Below are positions 7,727 to 15,002 of a DNA stretch of 15,243 nt, one piece after another; the stretch's first letter is position 1; each line of letters starts with the position of its first letter. The notes below the pieces were generated by a model, which was given only the letters and a program-made list of their open reading frames with translations, made no database searches and was not told the DNA's origin. The DNA is taken from contig JAFGQQ010000009.1 of NCBI GenBank assembly GCA_016935595.1, positions 1 to 15,243 of the forward strand, read 5' to 3'. The stretch is from Bacteroidales bacterium (GTDB taxonomy: Bacteria > Bacteroidota > Bacteroidia > Bacteroidales > UBA10428). The position numbers were made by a program, and so were the translations under genes.

Positions 7727-10700
7727 ATGACTAAAAGAGTTTATTTTTTTCTAACTTATTGTTCAATTGTTTTATTATTTTTTCAATTTAATAATCATAT
7801 TCTTTTTGGTCAGCAACTTGCTTTTCCTGGTGCCGAAGGTTTTGGAAGATATGTAACAGGTGGTCGTGGAGGTACGGTTTATCATGTTACAAACCTGAAT
7901 GATGATGGCCCAGGTTCATTTCGCGATGCCGTGAGCCAGGGAAATCGCATAGTTGTTTTTGAAGTTGGAGGAATTATTAATATTTCTTCACGTATTGTTG
8001 TATCGGAAAATATAACAATTGCAGGTCAAACTGCACCAGGTGACGGTATAGTAATATATGGTAATGGGCTGTCGTTTTCAGGAGCAAATAATACCATTTG
8101 CCGTTATTTACGGGTGCGCATGGGAATTAACGGGGATAACGGGAAAGATGCCATTACAATTGCCAATGGTGCAAATATGATTTTTGATCATATTTCCGTA
8201 TCATGGGGTCGTGACGAAACTTTTTCTATTAGTTGGGATAGTAAAGGGACTGAACCTTCAAATATCACAATTCAAAATTCGATTATTGCACAGGGACTGG
8301 TTGACCATTCATGTGGCGGACTCATACAAACATCCGGAGGAGTTAGTCTATTGCGCAATCTTTATATCGATAACAAAACCCGTAATCCTAAAGTTAAAGG
8401 CGTTAATCAGTTTGTAAATAATATAATTTATAATTGGGGCACAGATGGTTATATTTTAGGAGATTCGGAAGGTGATTCTTATGCAAATATTATTGGCAAC
8501 TATTTTATTGAAGGCCCAAATACTAGCGCCGGTTCTGCCTTTACAAGGGGAAATATGAATTTTCATTTATATGCATCTGATAATTATCTTGATAATAATG
8601 AAAATGAAATTCTTGATGGTCAAATTCTTAATAGAATTGATTACACAATAGTCGATTGGATTACAACACCACATGATCAACCAGAAGTGAGTATATTATC
8701 ACCTGTTGAGGCTTATGATACAATAGTAGCTGGAGTAGGAGCCTCTCTTCCAACACTTGATGAAGTTGATTTGTACCTGCTTTCAGAATTAACATCATTG
8801 GGAACGCTCGGTCAGTTAATATCAATTGAGACCGAAACTCCGGTAAACGGATGTGGTATTGTGAATGGCGGTCTTGCTCCAAAAGATAATGACCGTGACG
8901 GAATGCCTGATGAATGGGAGTTTTTTTACGGACTAAATCCATTCAGTAAAGATGACCAGAATACCGATTTGGATAGTGATGGTTATATAAATATTGAGGA
9001 ATATTTAAATCAAACACATCCCGGCCAGGGAACCGGCGAATTACCCGATGGTGAATTTACAATCGAATTTAATCATAGTAATAAATTAATTGCCATAAAA
9101 AATGAAAGCTTAAATGATAGTGCTTTTGCAGTCCAGCAAACATCAAATAAGAAAAATAGCCAGTTTTGGAGTATTACACAAGATAGTAGTGGTTATTATA
9201 ATATTATAAATAAAAATAGTCAAATGGCTTTAACTGTCAAAAACCAATCTATTGAGGAAAATATTCCAATAGTACAGTTTTATTATACAGGTTCTGATGA
9301 ACAACTATGGCAGATTCAATTTATTGACAGTGGTTTTTATAGTATAATTAATAAAAATAGTAGTAAATCATTAGATATTAATGCTGGTTCAAAAGACAAT
9401 GGCGCACAAGTAGTTCAAAAATTTTTTAATGGAAGTTCTAGTCAGAAATTTAAATTGCTGCCTTCTAGCCTTTTGTTCAATAGCCCTGTTATCTCAATTA
9501 TTTATCCCAACTCAAATTTAATATTTACAGAAGGATCTGATATTGAAATATCAGCTTTTGCTAAGGATTTTGATGGAAATATTTTAAAAGTTGAGTTTTA
9601 TAATAATAACAATATAATTTATACCGATACAGCAGAGCCTTATAATTTTATTTTAGAGGAAATTCAAGCAGGGACACATAATATTAAAATAATGGCAATT
9701 GATGATGATAGTTTAGTCTCGTGGTCTGCCGTGGCTACAATAACTGTATTAACTGCCGGAAGTTCTCCTTGTACCATTCAGGAAAATATGAAGGGTTTTT
9801 GCGGTTATGAAGGAACAATAGATAATAATCATGCTGGTTTTACTGGAGATGGATTTGTTAATACCACAAATAATGATTCTTCAGGAATAAATTGGAAAGT
9901 TTATATCCCTGAAGATGGGAATTATACTATAAACTGGCGTTATGCAAACGGATCGAGTAACAGACCTGGAAAACTAATTGTTAACAATGTGCTATTGGTT
10001 TCGAATATAAATTTTCCCGGAACAGGCGACTGGCCAAATTGGGATGTTACTACAATACAGGTAAATCTTGATTCGGGCATAACTGATATTAGACTTGAAT
10101 CAACAACTGCCGATGGACTTGCAAATATTGATTTTATTGAAGTTAGTGGCGATAATACCAGTCCGGCAAATTGTATCGACACTATACCATCCGATACTTT
10201 AAAAGTTACCGGATCTATTCTGATAGAATGGTATGCCGGAATAACCGGAAAATCAGTATATAATTTGGTATCAAATGAAGACTTCCCATATAATCCTTTT
10301 AAAACAGATTATATTAAAAAACTTGAAGCGCCAGTTAATTTTTCCGATAACTATGGAACTCGAATACGCGGGTTTTTAAATCCTTTGAATAGTGAAGATT
10401 ATACTTTCTGGATATCAGGTGATGAAGAATGTCAATTATGGTTAAGTACAGATACAATTCCATCAAATTCTTCTTTAATCGCTAAAGTACCTGAATGGAC
10501 TGGTTTATATGAATGGGATAAATATAATGAACAACAATCAGAATCTATAACACTTGAGGCTGGAAGTAAATATTATATTGAGGTATTGCACAAAGAAGCT
10601 GATGGAGATGATCACATGGAGGTGGCATGGTCAGGTCCTGATTTTGAGCAACAAATCATAGACGGCGCTTTTCTTTCACCCTGGACAGATACTTCAAAGC

Positions 10701-10975
10701 AAGGAGTAACAATAACTTCATCAGATATTTACAAAAATTATATGTTCAAAATTTATCCTAATCCTGTTCATGATTTTCTTACTCTTGAATTGTCGGATGA
10801 ATTTGAACTTGATACAGAATTAAAATTATATAATAATTATGGGCAATTGGTTATTATAGGCAAGGTTAAGGAAAATACAACTTTAATTGATCTGTCAGAA
10901 TTAAAGCAAGGCTTGTATATATTAAAAATTACTGATAGATATCACACAATTACAACAAAATTGATGAAATATTGA
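7727..10975 (+). CDS. Secreted multidomain pectate lyase (PL1-like) with T9SS sorting domain
   Basis: It cleaves polygalacturonan by beta-elimination outside the cell. Residues 1-28 are a signal peptide (ending LFG). The lyase spans ~31-370: the opening FPGAEGFGRYVTGGRGG (33-49), NLNDDGPGSFRDAV (56-69), FDHISVSWGRDETFS with probable calcium ligand Asp154, and TRNPKVKG with probable catalytic Arg219. Two EF-hand-like loops follow, DNDRDGMPDEWE (387-398) and DLDSDGYINIEE (414-425). Next comes a ricin-type beta-trefoil (~443-578) with three subdomains marked QFW, QLW and a degenerate QKF. Then an Ig-like domain (~587-675), a CBM6/35-like domain (~682-808, closing NIDFIEVSG), a PA14 domain (~825-986), and a T9SS type A sorting domain (1007-1082: FKIYPNP, GLYILKI). 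T9SS would export it and leave it surface-attached or released. It is 94 nt after susD, probably the PUL's depolymerase. Domain order is clear; substrate fine specificity (pectate or a relative) is less sure. Confidence 0.92.
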   Translation: MTKRVYFFLTYCSIVLLFFQFNNHILFGQQLAFPGAEGFGRYVTGGRGGTVYHVTNLNDDGPGSFRDAVSQGNRIVVFEVGGIINISSRIVVSENITIAGQTAPGDGIVIYGNGLSFSGANNTICRYLRVRMGINGDNGKDAITIANGANMIFDHISVSWGRDETFSISWDSKGTEPSNITIQNSIIAQGLVDHSCGGLIQTSGGVSLLRNLYIDNKTRNPKVKGVNQFVNNIIYNWGTDGYILGDSEGDSYANIIGNYFIEGPNTSAGSAFTRGNMNFHLYASDNYLDNNENEILDGQILNRIDYTIVDWITTPHDQPEVSILSPVEAYDTIVAGVGASLPTLDEVDLYLLSELTSLGTLGQLISIETETPVNGCGIVNGGLAPKDNDRDGMPDEWEFFYGLNPFSKDDQNTDLDSDGYINIEEYLNQTHPGQGTGELPDGEFTIEFNHSNKLIAIKNESLNDSAFAVQQTSNKKNSQFWSITQDSSGYYNIINKNSQMALTVKNQSIEENIPIVQFYYTGSDEQLWQIQFIDSGFYSIINKNSSKSLDINAGSKDNGAQVVQKFFNGSSSQKFKLLPSSLLFNSPVISIIYPNSNLIFTEGSDIEISAFAKDFDGNILKVEFYNNNNIIYTDTAEPYNFILEEIQAGTHNIKIMAIDDDSLVSWSAVATITVLTAGSSPCTIQENMKGFCGYEGTIDNNHAGFTGDGFVNTTNNDSSGINWKVYIPEDGNYTINWRYANGSSNRPGKLIVNNVLLVSNINFPGTGDWPNWDVTTIQVNLDSGITDIRLESTTADGLANIDFIEVSGDNTSPANCIDTIPSDTLKVTGSILIEWYAGITGKSVYNLVSNEDFPYNPFKTDYIKKLEAPVNFSDNYGTRIRGFLNPLNSEDYTFWISGDEECQLWLSTDTIPSNSSLIAKVPEWTGLYEWDKYNEQQSESITLEAGSKYYIEVLHKEADGDDHMEVAWSGPDFEQQIIDGAFLSPWTDTSKQGVTITSSDIYKNYMFKIYPNPVHDFLTLELSDEFELDTELKLYNNYGQLVIIGKVKENTTLIDLSELKQGLYILKITDRYHTITTKLMKY

Positions 10976-10999
10976 AATTTTTATTTATTTTACTTTTTC

Positions 11000-11009
11000 A
11001 TTGTACAAT
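11000..11009. promoter_or_regulatory. Perfect palindrome upstream of argD, possible operator
   Basis: ATTGTACAAT is a perfect 10-bp palindrome lying 4 nt upstream of the candidate -7 element of the arginine operon. A repressor bound here would block RNA polymerase, so it is a reasonable operator candidate. In such AT-rich DNA a palindrome of this size can also arise by chance. Confidence 0.25.
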
Positions 11010-11013
11010 CTAT

Positions 11014-11021
11014 TATTTTTG
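11014..11021 (+). promoter_or_regulatory. Candidate promoter (-7 element) of the argDCJ operon
   Basis: TATTTTTG matches the Bacteroidota -7 consensus TAnnTTTG exactly. It sits 23 nt before the argD ATG in the 69-nt gap between the lyase gene and argD, implying a short leader. No TTG stands at the usual -33 spacing (the only nearby TTG, at 11001, is too close). It is therefore supported by the -7 match and the change of pathway, not by a complete promoter. Confidence 0.45.
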
Positions 11022-11044
11022 AAATGTATCAATTATAAATAGTC

Positions 11045-12235
11045 ATGTCAGATAAATATCAGAGAAATGACAAAATAAATTACCTGCCTGTTTATAACAG
11101 GTGGCCTGTAACACTGGTTAAAGGTAAAGGCGCCTATGTTTGGGATTCGGATAATAAAAAATATATTGATGCTTTAGCCGGTATTGCTGTAAACAGTGTT
11201 GGACATTGTCATCCGAAAGTAGTAAAGGCAATACAGAAACAGAGCAAAAAACTAATTCATATTTCAAATTTTTATTTGAGTAAACCACAGGCCCGATTGG
11301 CAAAAGAGTTAACAAAATTATCAGGGTTTGATCGTGTATTTTTTAGCAATAGCGGGGCAGAAGCCAATGAAACAGCATTTAAAATAGCCCGTAAATACGC
11401 AAGTTCAAAAGGAAGAGGAGGCACTATTATTTCTTTTGAAGGTTGTTTTCATGGAAGAACTTTAGCAACTATAGCAACAGGGAAACGAAAATACCAGGAG
11501 GGATTTGATCCCATTCCAAAAGGTTTTGTGCAGTTGCCATTTAATAATATTGATGCTGTAAAAAAAATTATAAGTTCCGATATAGCAGCTTTTATTATTG
11601 AACCAGTCCAGGGTGAAGGGGGAATTCATATTGCTGATTATAATTTTTTAGTTGAATTAAGGGAAATATGTAATAATCACGATATAGTTTTGATTTTTGA
11701 TGAGATTCAATGCGGTATGGGCAGAACAGGAGAGTTTTTTGCTTATGAACATTACCAGGTAAAACCAGATATTTTAACCTTGGCAAAAGCTTTGGGTGGC
11801 GGTTTCCCTGTAAGTGCAACCTTATTTAATGAAAAAATTACACAGGGAGTTCAATTTGGCGACCATGGTACAACATTTGGCGGCAATCCTCTGGCTTGTG
11901 CAGCAGCATTAGCAGCTATTAAAACTATTAAAAAAGAAAAACTTGTTAACAGGTCAAAAATGTTAGGAGAGAAAATTAAATTAAAAATTGAAAACCTGGC
12001 AAAAACGGAAGGCGCTATCAAAGAAATTAGGGGAATAGGGTTGATGATTGGCATAGAATTAAATTTTGAAGGAAGACCTGTTGTTGTAAAATTACTGAAA
12101 AAAGGAATTTTGGGTAATGTTACTGCAGATAATGTAATTAGATTGGTTCCCCCATTGACGATTAAAGAAAAAGAAATAGAATATGTAGTTAAGGAAGTAT
12201 TCAATTGCATTAAAGAAGTTAAAAAAGATGCATAA
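11045..12235 (+). CDS. argD: Acetylornithine aminotransferase (class III, PLP)
   Basis: It converts N-acetylglutamate semialdehyde and glutamate to N-acetylornithine and 2-oxoglutarate, the fourth step of ornithine/arginine synthesis in the cytoplasm. The 396-residue length is typical. Visible motifs: DALAGIAVNSVGHCHP (42-57), the phosphate-binding FFSNSGAEANE (99-109), FHGRT (135-139), EPVQGEGG (186-193), IFDEIQCGMGRTG (217-229) with Asp219 contacting the PLP ring, LAKALGGGFP with Schiff-base Lys248, and HGTTFGGNPLACAAA (274-288). The family also includes ornithine and succinylornithine aminotransferases. Overlap with argC and linkage to argJ make ArgD the best call, though an N-succinylated substrate, as in Bacteroides, cannot be ruled out from this gene alone. 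It is first in the operon, just after a candidate promoter. Confidence 0.93.
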   Translation: MSDKYQRNDKINYLPVYNRWPVTLVKGKGAYVWDSDNKKYIDALAGIAVNSVGHCHPKVVKAIQKQSKKLIHISNFYLSKPQARLAKELTKLSGFDRVFFSNSGAEANETAFKIARKYASSKGRGGTIISFEGCFHGRTLATIATGKRKYQEGFDPIPKGFVQLPFNNIDAVKKIISSDIAAFIIEPVQGEGGIHIADYNFLVELREICNNHDIVLIFDEIQCGMGRTGEFFAYEHYQVKPDILTLAKALGGGFPVSATLFNEKITQGVQFGDHGTTFGGNPLACAAALAAIKTIKKEKLVNRSKMLGEKIKLKIENLAKTEGAIKEIRGIGLMIGIELNFEGRPVVVKLLKKGILGNVTADNVIRLVPPLTIKEKEIEYVVKEVFNCIKEVKKDA

Positions 12236-13265
12236 AATAAAAGTTGGAATTATCGGAGCTACAGGCTATACTGGTCTTGAATTAGTTAGAATTTTATCTT
12301 CTCATCCGAATGTAAGTATTGAAATCATTACATCTGAATCATACAAAGGGAAAAAGTTTTCTGATATACACAATCATTTTAAAGGATTGCTTGATTACAA
12401 ATTATATTCAATTGATAATTTATTGGATTTTAATATTGATATTGCGTTTCTTGCTCTTCCTCATGGTGTTTCAATGGAATTTGTAAAAAAATTTGGTTTG
12501 GATAAGTTTGGGATAATTGATTTATCGGGTGATTTTAGATTACAAAATTCGCAAATCTACTATAATTGGTATAAACAAGAGCATATTTGTCCTGAATATT
12601 TAAGTAAAGCAGTATATGGTTTGCCAGAATTATTTTTTGATAATATTAAAAACGCCCGGCTTATTGCTAATCCGGGATGTTATCCTACATCCTGCATTTT
12701 ACCATTAATACCCCTGCTTAAAGAAAAAATTATTGATATGAGAACCATAATAATTGATTCTAAGTCTGGAGTTACAGGAGCCGGAGCCAAAGTAAAAGAA
12801 TCAACTCATTTTCCAACAGTAAATGATAATTTTTCGGCTTATGGATTGCTTAATCATCGTCATACCCCTGAAATTGAACAATATTTATCATTAATAGCAA
12901 ATTCTGACATTGAAATTTCATTTACACCACATCTATTGCCGGTAAACAGGGGAATTCTTTCTACTATTTATGTAAAACCATCGAAAAAAACAAACCAGCA
13001 AAATATAATCAGAATTCTTGAAGATTATTATTCTAAAAAACCATTTGTTAATATTGTCAATTCAATTCCTTCTGTAAAAGATGTAAGAGGTTCGAATTAT
13101 TGTAATATATTTGCAACATTTGATAATCGTACAAATCTTATTATTTTGATTTCCGTGATTGATAACCTTGTTAAAGGAGCATCGGGACAGGCAGCCCAAA
13201 ATATGAATATTATGTTTGATTTGGAGGAAAGTACAGGATTGTCAAATCTTCCGATTGTTCCATGA
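12228..13265 (+). CDS. argC: N-acetyl-gamma-glutamyl-phosphate reductase
   Basis: It reduces N-acetylglutamyl 5-phosphate with NADPH to N-acetylglutamate semialdehyde, the third step and the supplier of ArgD's substrate. The NADP-binding Rossmann motif GIIGATGYTG is at 7-16. ALPHG is at 76-80 and DLSGDFRL at 98-105. The catalytic cysteine is Cys151 in ANPGCYPTS, and the catalytic-site histidine is probably His212 in NHRHTPEIEQ. SGVTGAG (180-186) and the closing VKGASGQAAQN (315-325) are family signatures. At 345 residues it is full length. Its ATG lies inside the end of argD (8-nt overlap, different frame), which suggests translational coupling. All key residues are present. ProA and Asd are related folds, but the ANPGCYPT and KGASGQA motifs are those of ArgC. 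Confidence 0.95.
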   Translation: MHKIKVGIIGATGYTGLELVRILSSHPNVSIEIITSESYKGKKFSDIHNHFKGLLDYKLYSIDNLLDFNIDIAFLALPHGVSMEFVKKFGLDKFGIIDLSGDFRLQNSQIYYNWYKQEHICPEYLSKAVYGLPELFFDNIKNARLIANPGCYPTSCILPLIPLLKEKIIDMRTIIIDSKSGVTGAGAKVKESTHFPTVNDNFSAYGLLNHRHTPEIEQYLSLIANSDIEISFTPHLLPVNRGILSTIYVKPSKKTNQQNIIRILEDYYSKKPFVNIVNSIPSVKDVRGSNYCNIFATFDNRTNLIILISVIDNLVKGASGQAAQNMNIMFDLEESTGLSNLPIVP

Positions 13266-13290
13266 TTTTTAAATATTTAATTAGTCTGCT

Positions 13291-14499
13291 ATGTTAAAAA
13301 ATTTAACTAATGTAAGAGGTATTTATTGTTGGGGTGCTCATATTGGTATTAAGACTCAAAAAAGAGATTTAGCAATAATTTATTCGGAAAGACTGGCTGA
13401 CGTTGGTGCAGTATTTACCAGAAATGTAGTATTATCCGAATGTGTTAAAATCTCAAAAAAGCATGTATCAGATGGTAAAGCACAAGCTATTGTTGTGAAT
13501 TCAGGAAATGCGAATACTTGTACAGGCGAGCAGGGCAGGCTGGGTGCTGAAGCTATGGCTGAAGCAATGGCCCATGAATTAAAAATTAAAAAAGAGAATG
13601 TAATCATTGGATCAACCGGCGTTATTGGCAGAAGGTTCCCGACAGAAAAAATTGTTGAGGGAATAAAAAGGAACGCACAGCGTTTATCAAGACAGAATAT
13701 TGCCAGCTCTCTTGCAGCCAGTGCAATTCTTACTACCGATACTTTTTCGAAAGAAGGATATTTTTCTTTTGCATTAAACAGAAGGAGAATAAACATGGCA
13801 GGCATAGCAAAGGGTTCGGGTATGATTCATCCTGACATGGGCACTATGATGGCTTTTATTTGTTGTGATATTTCTATTGATCAACCTTTACTTCAAAAAA
13901 CATTTAAAGCAGCAGTGGATAAATCATTTAATATGATTACGGTGGATGGCGATACGTCTACAAACGATATGGCTTTTATTTTATGCAACGGTATGGCCAA
14001 TAATAATAAAATTATGAGTGAAGAAGATAAAGGCTATAAAATTTTTAAGAAAAAATTAGAGCAGCTTTGCTTGTATTTGGCAAAATTGATTGTTTCGGAT
14101 GGAGAGGGAGCAACAAAAATGGTTGAATACAAAGTTGTTAATGCACCTGATGAAGAAAGTGCAAGAAAAATAGTAAGGACAATTTCAAATTCTTCTTTAG
14201 TAAAAACAGCAATCTATGGCAGGGATCCGAACTGGGGTAGAATTATTGCAGCCGCAGGAAGAGCTGGTGTAAATTTTGATCCTGATAAAATTGATTTAAC
14301 AATTGGGACTAAAGATAAAATTCAGCTATTGGACAAAGGTAAACCCACTTATGTAAAACTTACAAAATTGAAAAAAATGATGCGAGCCTCAGAAATTTAT
14401 ATAAAGCTTAGTTTAAATAATGGTAATGCAACAGCAGTCGGATGGGGATCAGATTTATCAGAAGAATATGTAAGGTTTAATGCAGCCTATACAACCTGA
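13291..14499 (+). CDS. argJ: Glutamate N-acetyltransferase / ornithine acetyltransferase
   Basis: It moves the acetyl group from N-acetylornithine to glutamate, releasing ornithine and regenerating N-acetylglutamate; some members also use acetyl-CoA. The protein is made as one chain that cuts itself before a nucleophilic threonine. Here the site is KGSGMIHPDMGTMMAF with Thr185 as expected nucleophile; the residue before it is Gly where Ala is common. Other signatures are VVNSGNANTCTGEQG (68-82), the oxyanion-region GSTGVIG (107-113), ITVDGDTSTND (216-226), IVSDGEGATK, YGRDPNWGRI and the terminal NAAYTT, showing a complete 402-residue protein. It is 25 nt after argC, in the same operon. ArgJ, rather than ArgE, implies the acetyl-recycling route. 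No argB, argF, argG or argH is in the window. Confidence 0.94.
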   Translation: MLKNLTNVRGIYCWGAHIGIKTQKRDLAIIYSERLADVGAVFTRNVVLSECVKISKKHVSDGKAQAIVVNSGNANTCTGEQGRLGAEAMAEAMAHELKIKKENVIIGSTGVIGRRFPTEKIVEGIKRNAQRLSRQNIASSLAASAILTTDTFSKEGYFSFALNRRRINMAGIAKGSGMIHPDMGTMMAFICCDISIDQPLLQKTFKAAVDKSFNMITVDGDTSTNDMAFILCNGMANNNKIMSEEDKGYKIFKKKLEQLCLYLAKLIVSDGEGATKMVEYKVVNAPDEESARKIVRTISNSSLVKTAIYGRDPNWGRIIAAAGRAGVNFDPDKIDLTIGTKDKIQLLDKGKPTYVKLTKLKKMMRASEIYIKLSLNNGNATAVGWGSDLSEEYVRFNAAYTT

Positions 14500-14516
14500 T
14501 GTATTTATTCTATTTT

Positions 14517-15002
14517 TTACTTAGTTGTTTTATCCTTTTTTCCCTTTGCTTCAGGTTTTTCTTTTTTATCCTTTTTACTTTTAGTTGCTTTCTTTTTCGG
14601 TGCAGGTTTAGTGGTTTTATCTTTTACCGTATCTTTTTCCTTGGAACCAGTTTTCTTTTCTTCAACTTTTTTTGTTGATTCTTTTGCTTTTGTTTTTTCA
14701 GCTTTTTCAATTTTTTCTTTTACTTCAACTTTCTTTTCTTCAGTGATTTCAACTTTTTCCTTTACTTGTACTTTTTTTTCTTCAGGAATTTCAACTTTTT
14801 CTTTTACTTCTGCTACAGGTGTCTGAGTTGTTTTAATTTTTTCTTTATCAACGGTTTCTGTTTTTTCTATTTTAATTGTTGTATCGGTTTTATCAATCCC
14901 AACCGCATTTTTCTTTTTTTTATCTTTTCTCCTTAGCCGGGTAATGCCATACGATTTCATGAATAATTTACCTCTTCTGGTTTTTCTGTCACCTTTTCCC
15001 AT
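14517..15002 (-). CDS. bTHX-like ribosomal protein with long Lys/Glu-rich tail
   Basis: Residues 1-32 (MGKGDRKTRRGK, then KSYGITRLRRKDKKKK) match the small basic 30S protein THX, which in Thermus sits in the head of the 30S subunit and in Bacteroidota is normally only a few dozen residues. Here the frame continues to 161 residues. Residues 33-65 are Lys/Thr-rich. Residues 66-106 hold three copies of a 14-residue unit (VKEKVEIPEEKKVQ, VKEKVEITEEKKVE, and a degraded third). Residues 107-161 are very basic and end in a Lys/Pro/Ala stretch (KPAPKKKATKSKKDKK) like histone-H1-type tails. The tail has no Cys, Trp or Phe and should be disordered or a charged single helix. The gene is single, convergent with argJ (17 nt between stops). 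The core assignment is good; the tail's job (rRNA or nucleic-acid binding) is a guess. No frameshift is needed to join the two parts. Confidence 0.8.
   Translation of the reverse strand: MGKGDRKTRRGKLFMKSYGITRLRRKDKKKKNAVGIDKTDTTIKIEKTETVDKEKIKTTQTPVAEVKEKVEIPEEKKVQVKEKVEITEEKKVEVKEKIEKAEKTKAKESTKKVEEKKTGSKEKDTVKDKTTKPAPKKKATKSKKDKKEKPEAKGKKDKTTK
14685..14807 (-). repeat. 42-bp tandem repeat coding a 14-residue unit in the bTHX-like tail
   Basis: Two near-identical 42-bp units (14766-14807 and 14724-14765 in coding order) and a degraded third (14685-14723) encode VKEKVEI(P/T)EEKKV(Q/E). The unit is in frame and equals two heptads, so copy changes would keep the protein open. The plus strand shows it as repeated TTTACTTCAACTTT / TTTCAACTTTTTC words. 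Confidence 0.8.

Noticed and set aside
11851..12210. 119-codon minus-strand open frame inside argD
   Set aside because: It is fully antisense to conserved argD, with low-complexity hydrophobic content and no recognisable motif.
13380..13805. 141-codon minus-strand open frame inside argJ
   Set aside because: It lies wholly antisense to a well-conserved gene and shows no family motif; it is an open antisense frame by composition.
14500..14516. Bidirectional terminator between the convergent argJ and bTHX-like genes
   Set aside because: Only 17 nt separate the stops and no GC stem-loop can be seen there; a T-rich run alone is not enough.
14611..14826. Phe/Ser-rich plus-strand open frame opposite the bTHX-like tail
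   Set aside because: Its Phe/Ser/Thr repeats are the reverse reading of Lys/Glu codons in the repeat tail; the minus-strand bTHX start and motif decide the real strand.
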